Source of the DNA: Streptomyces wedmorensis
GTDB taxonomy: Bacteria; Actinomycetota; Actinomycetes; Streptomycetales; Streptomycetaceae
DNA length: 62,594 bases
Reading direction: 5' to 3'
Assembly (NCBI RefSeq): GCF_000716445.1
Contig: NZ_JNWK01000062.1
Span: 1 to 62,594, forward strand
Part shown: piece after piece, positions 37,604-45,968 of the stretch
Position numbering within the stretch: position 1 is the stretch's first letter
Layout of the letters: each line of letters opens with the position of its first letter
Translations under genes and position numbers: made by a program
The notes under the pieces: model-generated
What the model was told of the DNA's origin: nothing
Databases searched by the model: none
Seen by the model: only the letters and a program-made list of their open reading frames with translations

Positions 37604-38545
37604 ATGGACATGGACTTGCTGGTGCTGACGGCGATCGGGCTCCTCACCGGAGCGACGACCGTGCTGTTCGGATTCGGCGGCGGCTTCGTCGCCGTCCCGG
37701 TCGTGGTGTGGGCGGACACCGCCCTCGGTACGGACGCGATCCGCGTGGCCACGGCCACCTCGGCCCTGGTGATGGTGGTGAGCGCGGCCTTCGCCACGGC
37801 CGTCACCCCCCGGAGGGTCCTCCTCGCCCTGCGCGGCACCGGCCCCCTCCTCGCCCTCCTCGCGGCCGGTGCCTGCCTCGGCGCCTGCGCCACCCGCCTC
37901 GCCCCGCCGGCCCTCGCCCGCTGGGCCTTCGTCGCCTACGTCGCCGCCACTGCCCTCGACCTCCTGCTCCGCCCCGGCTTCCTCCGCCCCTCGCCCCCTG
38001 CCGAACCGGCACGGGGGGCCACCGCGACGCGCCCCGAGCCGGTCCCGGGGGCCACCGCGACGCGCCCCGAACCGGGCCGCCCGGCGGGCACCGCGACACG
38101 AGCCGAGCGCGCGCAAGGGAGTGCCCGTCGACCGCTGCCCGCCACCGCGGGGCTCCCCATCGGCGCGGTCGCGGCCTTCCTCGGGGTGGGAGGCAGCGTC
38201 ATGACCGTCCCCGCACTGCGCAGGGCGGGGCACCCCATGGGGCTGGCGACCGCCCTGGCCAACCCCCTCACGCTCGCCATCGCGCTCCCGGCCGTCCTGG
38301 TCTCGCTCGCCGGTTCCCCGCCCCTCGCCGCCACGACGGCGCACAGCGACCTCGTGGGTCTCGTCGACCCCTACGCCGCCGCGGCCCTGCTCCTCGGCGC
38401 GCTCCCGGTCATCGCCCTGCTCCGCCGCCGCCCGCCCCGCATCCCGGACCGCGCGCACGCCTGGTCGTACATCGCCCTGCTCGCCGTCGTGGCGCTCGCG
38501 ATGCTGCTGCCGGAGCTGACGCCCGACACCGGTGTCACCGGCTGA
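37604..38545 (+). CDS. TauE/SafE-family permease
   Basis: 313 residues from ATG 37604 (ATG 37610 is possible). Two sets of membrane segments (about 5-125 and 190-313) repeat the family signature: FGFGGGFVAVPVVV in the first half and FLGVGGSVMTVPALRRAGHP in the second. The cytosolic linker (about 130-180) contains a repeated GATATRPEP unit encoded by two near-identical 30-bp blocks. Relatives export sulfite, sulfoacetate or other organosulfur anions; the substrate here is unknown. Confidence 0.82.
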   Translation: MDMDLLVLTAIGLLTGATTVLFGFGGGFVAVPVVVWADTALGTDAIRVATATSALVMVVSAAFATAVTPRRVLLALRGTGPLLALLAAGACLGACATRLAPPALARWAFVAYVAATALDLLLRPGFLRPSPPAEPARGATATRPEPVPGATATRPEPGRPAGTATRAERAQGSARRPLPATAGLPIGAVAAFLGVGGSVMTVPALRRAGHPMGLATALANPLTLAIALPAVLVSLAGSPPLAATTAHSDLVGLVDPYAAAALLLGALPVIALLRRRPPRIPDRAHAWSYIALLAVVALAMLLPELTPDTGVTG

Positions 38546-38596
38546 CCGAGCCTCGTCCAGGGGGCGTTGTCAGTGCCGTGAGCAAGGATGATCCCC

Positions 38597-40672
38597 ATGA
38601 CGATCACTCCCGCCGATGAGGCGCGCGCCGGCCTGCCCGGACTCTCCAGCCACGCCGAGTACGAGGCCGCCGTCGAGCGGCTGAGGGAGGCGTCCCGCAC
38701 GTACTTCGGCGCGGGGTACAGCCTGATGGACGACGCGACGTACGACCGGCTCCTGCTGGAGGTGAAGGCCTGGGAGGCGGGCCATCCCGACGCCGTCGTC
38801 GAAGGCTCGCCGACGGGCCGCGTGGCCGACGGGGCCGCACCGGTCGGCGACGTCGCGCACACCACGCGCCTGCTCAGCCTCGACAACGTCTTCACCCCCG
38901 GGGAGCTGGAGTCCTGGGGCGCCTCGCTCCGGCGCCGCCTCGGACACGAGCCGGCGGGAGGGTTCACCGTCGAGCCGAAGATGGACGGCGCGGCCGTCGC
39001 CGCCCGCTACCGCGACGGGCGGCTGGTGCAGATCATCACCCGGGGCGACGGCACCCAGGGCGAGGACGTCAGTCACGTCATCGGCACGATCGTAGGCCTC
39101 CCCGAGAAGCTCGCGGAGCCGCTCACCTTCGAAGCGAGAGGCGAAGTCCTGTTCACCCAGGAGCAGTTCGACGCCGCGAACGAGGTGCGCGCGGCACACG
39201 GCGCCGGCGTCTTCGCCAATCCGCGCAACGGGGCGGCGGGCACCCTCCGCGCGAAGGACCGGCCCTACCGCCTGGAGATGACCTTCTGGGCGTACGGCGC
39301 GGTCGCGCTCGACGGAGGCGCGTTCCCGCCCGCCGGGGCCACCCACGCCGAGACGCTGACGGCGGTGGAGGGGGCGGGGGTACGGACGACGGCCGCGACC
39401 CCGGCCGGACTGCACGTGGTGGCCACGCTGGCCGAGGCCCAGCAGCGGGTCGACGCGATCGCCGCGATGCGCCCGGCCCTTCCATTCGGGATCGACGGGG
39501 TCGTCATCAAGGCCGACAGCGCCGCCGAGCAGGCCGCGGCCGGGCTCGGCAGCCGCTTCCCGTACTGGGCCATCGCCTTCAAGCTCCCCGCCGTCGAGCG
39601 GCAGACCGTGCTGCGGGACGTGATCTGGGAGGTCGGCCGCACGGGCGTCCTCGCACCCACCGCGATACTCGCACCCGTCGAGCTCGACGGGTCCACCGTC
39701 ACCCGCGCCACCCTGCACAACCCCGCCGACATCCTCCGGCGCGACCTCCACCTCGGCGACACCGTGACCGTCCACAAGGCAGGCGACATCATCCCGCGCG
39801 TCCAGGCCGCCGTCGTCGAGCTCCGTCCGCAGGACGCCGTACCGGTCCCGCTGCCGTCCGAATGCCCCCACTGCGGCGGGGAGATCGACCGGAGCCAGGA
39901 GCGGTGGCGCTGCGCGAAGGGCACCGCGTGCGCGCTGGCACCACTGATCGAGTACGCGGCCGGGCGCGACATCCTCGACATCGACGGGCTCGGCAGGAAG
40001 TACGTCGACGCGCTGATCGCGGGCGGCGAAGTGCGGGACGTCGCCGATCTGTTCACCCTCACCGAGGAGCAGCTCACAGCCGCCTCCGGCAGCGCCAAGC
40101 GGGGCGCGAAACTGGCCGAGCAGATCCGGATCGCCAAGTCGCGGCCCCTCAGCCGGGTCTTCTGCGCGCTGGGCATACCGGGCACGGGGCGGAGCATGTC
40201 CCGGCGCATCGCGGCGCACTTCGGCACGATGGAGGCGATCCGCGCCGCCGACGCCGCCGTCCTTCAGGACGTCGAGGGCATCGGTCCGGAGAAGGCGCCG
40301 GTCGTCGTCGAGCAGGTCGCCGCGCTCGCCCCGGTGATCGACAAGCTGATCGCCGCCGGTGTCTCCATGACCGAGCCGCGGCCGGAGAGCGCCGGAGCGC
40401 CGGTCGACGGGCCGCTGACCGGCAAGACCGTCGTGGTGACCGGGAAGATGACCGGCCCGCTCGACGGATGGGGGCGCTCCGAGATGGGCGCGCTGATCGA
40501 GAAGGCCGGCGGGCGGGTGGGCAGCGGCGTCAACTCACGGACCACGTACCTGGTCGCCGCGCCGTCCGCGAGCGGAAAGCCGAGCTCGAAGGCCGTCAAG
40601 GCCCAGGAGCTCGGCGTCGAGGTCCTCACCCCGGAGGCCTTCGCCGACCTCGTGGCCGTCTGCCTGGACTGA
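38597..40672 (+). CDS. ligA: NAD-dependent DNA ligase
   Basis: 691 residues from ATG 38597, because AAGG (38584-38587) lies 9 nt before it; the ATG at 38588 touches that site. Domains in order: Ia (AGYSLMDDATYDRLL), nucleotidyltransferase with KMDG as AMP-accepting lysine and GDGTQGEDV, OB fold, Cys4 zinc finger (CPHC and CAKGTAC), helix-hairpin-helix region (GIPGTGRSMSRRIAAHFG) and a C-terminal BRCT (TVVVTGKMTG). All parts are present, so it should be active. Streptomyces also carry an essential ligA elsewhere; I infer that this is the accessory copy, judging from its divergent N-terminus and neighbours. Confidence 0.9.
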   Translation: MTITPADEARAGLPGLSSHAEYEAAVERLREASRTYFGAGYSLMDDATYDRLLLEVKAWEAGHPDAVVEGSPTGRVADGAAPVGDVAHTTRLLSLDNVFTPGELESWGASLRRRLGHEPAGGFTVEPKMDGAAVAARYRDGRLVQIITRGDGTQGEDVSHVIGTIVGLPEKLAEPLTFEARGEVLFTQEQFDAANEVRAAHGAGVFANPRNGAAGTLRAKDRPYRLEMTFWAYGAVALDGGAFPPAGATHAETLTAVEGAGVRTTAATPAGLHVVATLAEAQQRVDAIAAMRPALPFGIDGVVIKADSAAEQAAAGLGSRFPYWAIAFKLPAVERQTVLRDVIWEVGRTGVLAPTAILAPVELDGSTVTRATLHNPADILRRDLHLGDTVTVHKAGDIIPRVQAAVVELRPQDAVPVPLPSECPHCGGEIDRSQERWRCAKGTACALAPLIEYAAGRDILDIDGLGRKYVDALIAGGEVRDVADLFTLTEEQLTAASGSAKRGAKLAEQIRIAKSRPLSRVFCALGIPGTGRSMSRRIAAHFGTMEAIRAADAAVLQDVEGIGPEKAPVVVEQVAALAPVIDKLIAAGVSMTEPRPESAGAPVDGPLTGKTVVVTGKMTGPLDGWGRSEMGALIEKAGGRVGSGVNSRTTYLVAAPSASGKPSSKAVKAQELGVEVLTPEAFADLVAVCLD

Positions 40673-40683
40673 GTTCCGGCGCG

Positions 40684-41325
40684 TCACCCGTTCGCGGTGC
40701 GCGTGGTGGAGGGAACGTCGTCGACCGTACGCAGCGCTGCCCTGAGCAGCGCTGCGATCTCGGTGAAGCCGCGCCGCTCGGCATGACGCAGGGGCGGGAC
40801 GCCGTCGGCGTCGGCGAGCGAGGGGTCGGCTCCCGCGGCGAGCAGCAGTTCCACGACCTCCTGATGCGTGCGGCCGCCGTCGCCGAGGATCACGGCCTCC
40901 AGGAGGGCCGTCCAGCCGAGGTCGTTGACGTGGTCGACGTCGACGGCGGTCTCCCGGAGCACCGCGCGGACGTAGGGGACGTGGCCCCGCTCGCTCGCCG
41001 GGATCAGCGAGATCCCGCCGAAGCGGTTGCGCAGGGTCAGGTCCGGGCCCGCGGGCAGCAGGGTGCGCATCATCTCCACGCTGCCGGTCACGCCGGTGAC
41101 GAGCCACGGGCTGTCGTGACGGCGGTCCTGGGCGTCGGGGTCGGCCCCGGCCGCGACGAGAACCCGGGCGGCCTCGACATGGCTGCCGAGCGAGGCCAGG
41201 AGCAGCGGCGAGCGCAGCTCCTCGTCGCGTGCCTCCACGGAGGCGCCGGCCTCCAGGGCGGCGTGGACCTCGTGGGCGTCACCCCGGCGGGCGGCCGCCA
41301 GCAGGCGGCGGTTGCGGTCGCTCAT
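40684..41325 (-). CDS. Ankyrin repeat protein
   Basis: 213 residues from ATG 41325. Five ankyrin units can be recognised, for example LLAAARRGDAHEVHAALEAG, PLLLASLGSHVEAARVLVAA and TALLEAVILGDGGRTHQEVV. No signal or other domain is visible, so it is probably a cytoplasmic protein-binding scaffold. It is convergent with ligA, 11 nt apart. Confidence 0.85.
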   Translation of the reverse strand: MSDRNRRLLAAARRGDAHEVHAALEAGASVEARDEELRSPLLLASLGSHVEAARVLVAAGADPDAQDRRHDSPWLVTGVTGSVEMMRTLLPAGPDLTLRNRFGGISLIPASERGHVPYVRAVLRETAVDVDHVNDLGWTALLEAVILGDGGRTHQEVVELLLAAGADPSLADADGVPPLRHAERRGFTEIAALLRAALRTVDDVPSTTRTANG

Positions 41326-41375
41326 CTCGGTCCTCCACGTCCGTCCTGTCCATGCCCGTCACATCGTGAGAGAAA

Positions 41376-41413
41376 GCCGGCGGCACCCGTACGGGGGGAC
41401 AGGTGCCGCCGGC
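41376..41413 (-). terminator. 12-bp hairpin behind the 38-codon ORF
   Basis: GCCGGCGGCACC (41376-41387) pairs perfectly with GGTGCCGCCGGC (41402-41413). It lies 15 nt past the stop of the short minus-strand gene and isolates it from the ankyrin gene. Confidence 0.65.
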
Positions 41414-41428
41414 GTCCGGGGGGGGCGC

Positions 41429-41545
41429 CTACTTGGCGAGGGTGGCGACGCCGGCCTGGGCGTACTTCTCGTCGAGGTCGCCGGCGAGGGCGCCGGCGGC
41501 GACGGTACCGGTGAGGACGCGGGTGCGCAGGGACAGCTTCTTCAT
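41429..41545 (-). CDS. 38-residue orphan peptide
   Basis: ATG 41545, preceded by AAGGAG (41555-41560) at an ideal 9-nt spacing, 38 codons, TAG, then a 12-bp terminator hairpin. The peptide starts MKKLSLRTRVLTGTVAAG, with a basic N-terminus and a short hydrophobic stretch, and ends acidic/aromatic then AGVATLAK. There is no cysteine. It could be a peptide-product precursor, a secreted signal or a small membrane peptide. It diverges from the sensor kinase remnant at 41769. Codon use matches its neighbours. No family is recognised. Confidence 0.6.
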   Translation of the reverse strand: MKKLSLRTRVLTGTVAAGALAGDLDEKYAQAGVATLAK

Positions 41546-41701
41546 GGTCTTCGGCTCCTTGGTGGTCGCCCCTCCAGGGGCCCGGGAAGCTTCTGCGTTC
41601 CCGCTCTGACGTCCATCCTGGGGGCGGATGCGGCCCTCGCCGGTCGACCTGGAGGCTCCGCCCGGCGCACCTGGCGGGGGACCCGGGGGTCAGCCGATCG
41701 G

Positions 41702-41730
41702 TTGATACGGAATGGATCAATCCGGATAAC
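41702..41730 (+). promoter_or_regulatory. Promoter of the sensor kinase gene
   Basis: TTGATA (41702-41707) and GATAAC (41725-41730), 17-nt spacer. TTGAT (41702-41706) and ATCAA (41716-41720) form an inverted repeat across the -35 box that might be an operator. Confidence 0.6.
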
Positions 41731-41768
41731 CTGGGCGCGAGGACACGACCGGAGGCGAGGAGCGAGCG

Positions 41769-42890
41769 GTGCGGATGAACGAGCGGTCGACACCGGGCAC
41801 CGAACGGTCGCTCATGGGCACGGAGGACTCCGACCCCGACGCCGGCTGGCTCGCGACCGTGATGCACGTGGCGTTCTTCGTCCTCCTGTGCTCGTCGCTG
41901 ACCCGCTACCTCATCGTCCACCCCGGAGCCCGCAGCACCCCCTGGGTCGTCGCCCTGGCCGCCCTGCTGTCCCTGCTGTACGTCCTCGGGCCGGTGCTCG
42001 GCCCCCGACGGACGCCCGCCCCCGGTGGGCGCACGGCGGGTCCCATGATCTGGCTGGCCGCGGTGATGGGGACCTGGCTGACCCTGGTGATGCTCGCACC
42101 GAGCTTCGGCTGGTGCGCGGTGCCGCTCTTCTACACAGGCCTGCGATCCCTGCGTACCCGATCCGCGATCCTCCTGGTCTCCCTCATCACCGCCTGCGTC
42201 GTGGCCGCCCAGGTGAAGCTTCGGCTCCGCTTCGGCTTCGACCCGAACCTGATGTTCGCGCCGCCGGCCGTCGCCGCCGTCGCCACGGCCGTCTTCGTCT
42301 ACTCCCAGCGCCAGGCCGACCGGTTGCGGACCGTCATCACCGACCTCGTCCGCACCCGCCGGGAACTCGCCGCGACCGAACGGCGGGAGGGGACGCTCGC
42401 GGAGCGCCAGCGGCTGTCGATGGAGATCCACGACACCCTCGCCCAGGGCCTGTCCAGCCAGAAGATGCTGCTCCAGGCGGCGGACCGGCTGTGGGACACC
42501 GATCCGCAGGCCGCCCGCCGCCACATCCGTACCGCCGAGTCCATCGCCGAACTCAACCTCACCGAGGCCCGCCGCTTCGTCCACGACCTGGCCCCCGCCG
42601 ACCTAGCCGACGGCGCGGGCCTCGACAACGCCCTGCGCTCCCTCGTCGAGCGCGAGGCCTCCGACACGCTCCGGATCCACTTCCACCAGGACGGCGTCCC
42701 CGTCACCGTCCTGCCCGAGCGCGTGCGGTCGGCGCTGCTGCGCATCGCACAGGGCGCCCTCGCCAACATCCGCGAACACGCCGACGCCCGATCCGCCGCC
42801 CTCACCCTCACCTACCTCGACGACCAGGTCGTCCTCGACATCGCCGACGACGGCCACGGCTTCGACCCCGCCGACACCCCCGGCGGCGTG
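41769..42890 (+). pseudogene. NarL-partner type sensor histidine kinase, 3' end lost
   Basis: GTG 41769 behind GAGGAG. The first 370 residues are a normal kinase: about five membrane segments (28-165), then a HisKA_3 box RQRLSMEIHDTLAQGLSSQ with the phospho-His, the N box IAQGALANIREHADA and the G1 region DIADDGHGFDP. At about 42885 the homology stops; the expected glycine-rich ATP lid and tail are missing. The frame runs on to 44075 only by reading the antisense strand of the LysR gene. No response-regulator gene remains nearby. The fusion looks like a deletion joint, so the kinase is probably inactive. Confidence 0.75.
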
Positions 42891-43790
42891 GTTGTCCGGC
42901 CGGCCGGGGCGCTGGACGAGATAGCCGGTGTTGATCGGCGGATCCTCGGGCTCGCACAGCGCGACGAGGGCGCCCGTTCCGAGTTCGGCCTCGCAGAGGT
43001 ACCGGGGCAGGACCGTGAACCCGGCTCCGGCGGTGACCGCCGCGAGGACGCCGCGCAGATCGGGGACGGTGACGGCGGCGGGGCACGACAGCCTTGTCCC
43101 GAAGACGTGGCGCCAGTAGCGGCGCGCGATGGGAACGTCCTCCGCGTAACTGACCAGCGGGACGGCGTGCAGGGCCGCCGGCCCTTCCCTGACCACCCGT
43201 TCCCTCACGCGGTCCGCCCATACGGGGGCGGCCACGAGGACGAACTCCTCGTCCATCAGCGGCACGGACACCAAGGTCCGCCCGCGCGGCCGGAAGGTCG
43301 CGACCACCAGGTCGTGCCGCCCCGCGCGCAGCTCCTCCAGGAGCGCCTCCGTCAGCCCCGGCGTCACCCGCAGCCGCACGCCTTCGGCGGCCGCCGGGGC
43401 GAGCGCGGGCAGGACGCGCGTGCACAGCAGTTCCGCGGGCCCCGCCAGGTGCACCGGCGCGCGCCGCTCGTCGCGCGACTCGTCCTGCCCGGTCGCCGCG
43501 GCGAGCGCGTCCAGCGGAGCGGCGACGCGCGCCGCCAGATCGTGTGCGACCGGCGTCGCCGCGACCCCCCGCGGCAGCCGCGCGAACAGTTCCCTTCCCG
43601 TCTGCCGCTCCAGCGACCGGATCTGCGCGGTCACCGTCGGCTGCGACAGGCCGAGGAGCCCCGCGGCCGCCGTGAACGACCCGGACCGGTAGACCGCGAG
43701 GAACGTGCGCAGCAGGTTCAGATCCGACACGGCAGCGACGCCGGAGACCGGCGACGCGGACCCCGAGCCATCGGAATTCACATGCGTCAC
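42888..43790 (-). pseudogene. LysR-family regulator, 3' end lost at the same joint
   Basis: GTG 43790. The N-terminal winged helix is clear (LRTFLAVYRSGSFTAAAGLL, then SQPTVTAQIRSLERQTG), and the sugar-binding-like effector domain is normal up to TGYLVQRPGRPDN at 42891, residue 300. Then the sequence becomes antisense kinase and stops only at 42603. Relatives normally end about 15-20 residues later, so little is missing and the protein, with a foreign tail of about 95 residues, may still work. Upstream on the same strand is the DJ-1/PfpI gene, a plausible target. Confidence 0.65.
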
Positions 43791-43855
43791 CCCGCCAGCC
43801 TACCGATCTCCCTATGGGCGCGGCGCGTGCCGTCGCCGGGCGGGCCCCGTCCCGG

Positions 43856-44551
43856 TCAGCCCAGCATCCTGACGACCTCGGCCGCGAGCGGCGCGGAGGA
43901 GGCGGGGTTCTGCCCGGTGACGAGATTGCGGTCCACGACCACGTTCGGCGCCCACGGCTCGCCCACCCGAACCTCGACACCGGCCTCGACGAGCCGCGAC
44001 TCCAGCAGCCACTTCGCCTTGTCGGCGAACCCGGCCTGCGTCTCCTCGGCGTCGGTGAACGCGGCGACCTCGTAGCCGGCGAAGGCGTTCGTGCCGTCCG
44101 GCCGCGTGGCGGCGAGCAGCGCCGCCGGCCCGTGGCACACGACCGCGAGCGGCTTGCCGGACTCCAGCGCGTCGATCAGCAGCCTGCCGGACGTGGTGTC
44201 GACGGCGAGGTCCTCCATCGGCCCGTGCCCGCCGGGGTAGAAGACGGCGTCGTACTCGGCCAGATCCACGTCCTCCAGCCGGATCGGCTTCTTCAGCTCC
44301 TCCATCGAGCCGAGCACGGCGGCGATCCTGTCCGCCGCCTCCTGCCCGCCGTTGGCCTCCGGCGCGAGGCTCCCCCGGTCCACCGTCGGCACCACGCCAC
44401 CCGGCGTCGCCACGACCACCTCGTACCCGGCCGCCGTCAGCGCCTCGTACGGCGCCACGGCCTCCTCCGCCCAGAACCCCGTCGGATGCTTCGTACCGTC
44501 CGCGAGCGTCCAGTGGTCGACGCCGGTCATCACGAAAAGAATCTTCGACAT
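43856..44551 (-). CDS. DJ-1/PfpI-family protein (Hsp31-like)
   Basis: 231 residues from ATG 44551 with GGAG upstream. The nucleophile elbow VCHGPAALL holds the catalytic Cys, and VFYPGGHGPMEDL supplies the conserved Glu/His region. The insertion HPTGFWAEEAVAPYEALTAA is typical of the Hsp31/type-1 glutamine-amidotransferase-like branch, whose members act as chaperones, methylglyoxal hydratases or deglycases. It lies upstream of the truncated LysR gene on the same strand (65 nt gap). Confidence 0.85.
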   Translation of the reverse strand: MSKILFVMTGVDHWTLADGTKHPTGFWAEEAVAPYEALTAAGYEVVVATPGGVVPTVDRGSLAPEANGGQEAADRIAAVLGSMEELKKPIRLEDVDLAEYDAVFYPGGHGPMEDLAVDTTSGRLLIDALESGKPLAVVCHGPAALLAATRPDGTNAFAGYEVAAFTDAEETQAGFADKAKWLLESRLVEAGVEVRVGEPWAPNVVVDRNLVTGQNPASSAPLAAEVVRMLG

Positions 44552-44789
44552 GCTCTCACTCCAAGCAAGCAGGCCCTCAGGGCCCGACGATCAGGACTCC
44601 CCGCCCCGACGCAACCCCTCCGGGCCGTCGACGCGGCGACGTCCTCGAACGTAGACCCGTCCCGGAACCGCCACCAATGGAGAACCCGATGCCCGACATC
44701 GGGATTCCGATGGTTCACCGGGGAATACCCCCACCCCGACGGCACCCGTCGGGGCCCCCGCGCCGCGCGCCGGGCCGGTGGCCGTGGGG

Positions 44790-45575
44790 TCAGCTGTCGC
44801 CGGCCCGGCGCTGGCGGGGAACGGCGATGTCGTACGGCCGCCTGGGTGGACCGCCGAAGCGGACGGGGACGCCGGGGGAGTACAGCACGCTGACGGGTTC
44901 GCCGAGGGGGCGGGGGAATCCGGCGGCGGTGAGGAGGCTCTCGTCGAGGGAGACGAGCCGGGCGCGGTGCAGGGGCCAGCGGGGGTGGGTGTTGGGGAGG
45001 TAGAGCGGCCGTCCGCGGAAGGAGCTGTGCATGCCCCATCGCGCGGTCAGGAAGTGTTCGAGCGGGGTGGGTTCGTCGACCCGTTCCCCGACGTCCACCG
45101 AGATCGCGCTGTGGGCCCCGCGTGGTCCCGGCCACCGCCGTCTGCTGCTGTAGGTGAGGGTGGTGCCGTCGTTCCGGACGCTCATCCTGGACCACACGTA
45201 CGGCAGCCGGAACGCCCACCGGCCGACGGCCACCGGCAGCAGGCGGGACGCGTCGAGCGAGCGGAAGACCACCCCACGGCGCCCGTGGCCGTCCACGGAG
45301 TACAGCCGGACGTTGGTCTCGGGGAAGCTGCCGAGGTACGGGAGCCCCGGCAGCCGGAACCAGCCGACTCGGTGCATCCGGAACGCGACGAGCCCCACGT
45401 ACGTCACCCCGTCGAGGGTGTCCGGCACGGTGCCGCCCGGCAGCAGCGGCGCCACCTCGGCGGGCTCCACAGGCCAGTGCAGGAACGCCAGGTCGAGCCA
45501 CGACTGCGTGAGCAGAGTGCGGTCCGTGCGGTGCGGCGGGTCGGCCGATATGGGTTCGGGCGGCGTCTGCGGCAT
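44790..45575 (-). CDS. DUF2071 / YqjF-family protein
   Basis: 261 residues from ATG 45575. Recognised by WLDLAFLHWPVEPAEVAPLL near the start, then VAFRMHRVGWFRLPGLPYLG and ETNVRLYSVDGHGRRGVVF, and a late LYLPNTHPRWPLHRARL. The family (acetoacetate-decarboxylase-like fold) has no proven function. No obvious ribosome site is visible; upstream the frame stays open, but its translation is low complexity. Confidence 0.8.
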   Translation of the reverse strand: MPQTPPEPISADPPHRTDRTLLTQSWLDLAFLHWPVEPAEVAPLLPGGTVPDTLDGVTYVGLVAFRMHRVGWFRLPGLPYLGSFPETNVRLYSVDGHGRRGVVFRSLDASRLLPVAVGRWAFRLPYVWSRMSVRNDGTTLTYSSRRRWPGPRGAHSAISVDVGERVDEPTPLEHFLTARWGMHSSFRGRPLYLPNTHPRWPLHRARLVSLDESLLTAAGFPRPLGEPVSVLYSPGVPVRFGGPPRRPYDIAVPRQRRAGDS

Positions 45576-45689
45576 CGCAGCAGTATCCAGGATCGCGCGG
45601 CGAGGACGGGGCCGCTCCAGGACGCCGGGGCCTTCCCGAGCCCGCGTGGCGCGCCCGGGACGAGCCGGGTGACCAGGGAGGATGAGGAA

Positions 45690-45968
45690 ATGCGCGGCGC
45701 TGGTGTGGTGAGAGACGGGCGGACGCCCACGGCGGGACGTACCGCCCGGAGCTTCGGCGGGGTACGCGGCCGGGGCCCCGGCGGGGACGTCAGACGCTGC
45801 CGGGGCCTCGGTGCGGAGGTCGTGCACCGCCCGGGCCTCGGCTGCGGGGCGGGGCGACGTTCCGACGGGGCCCGCGCCGAGGGTGCCGGGCGGGGGCGCG
45901 GCGGAGTCCCCGGTCACGGCTTCCGGCGCGGGCTCGGACGGCAGGTCCGTGTGGTGGGCTCGCGATGA
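45690..45968 (+). CDS. Candidate Arg/Gly-rich 92-residue ORF coupled to the phosphatase gene
   Basis: ATG 45690 behind GGGAGG (45677-45682); the stop TGA (45966-45968) overlaps the start of the next gene as ATGA. The product is Arg/Gly-rich (RSFGGVRGRGPGGDVRR and similar) with no recognised domain. Third-position GC is lower than in real neighbours, so it may be only a translated leader or a chance frame. The rest of 45576-45964, 389 nt between two divergent genes, shows nothing else. Confidence 0.25.
   Translation: MRGAGVVRDGRTPTAGRTARSFGGVRGRGPGGDVRRCRGLGAEVVHRPGLGCGAGRRSDGARAEGAGRGRGGVPGHGFRRGLGRQVRVVGSR

Noticed and set aside
41769..44075. 768-residue kinase fusion protein
   Set aside because: After residue 373 the sequence is the antisense of the LysR and neighbouring genes, so it is a read-through of a deletion joint, not a designed fusion.
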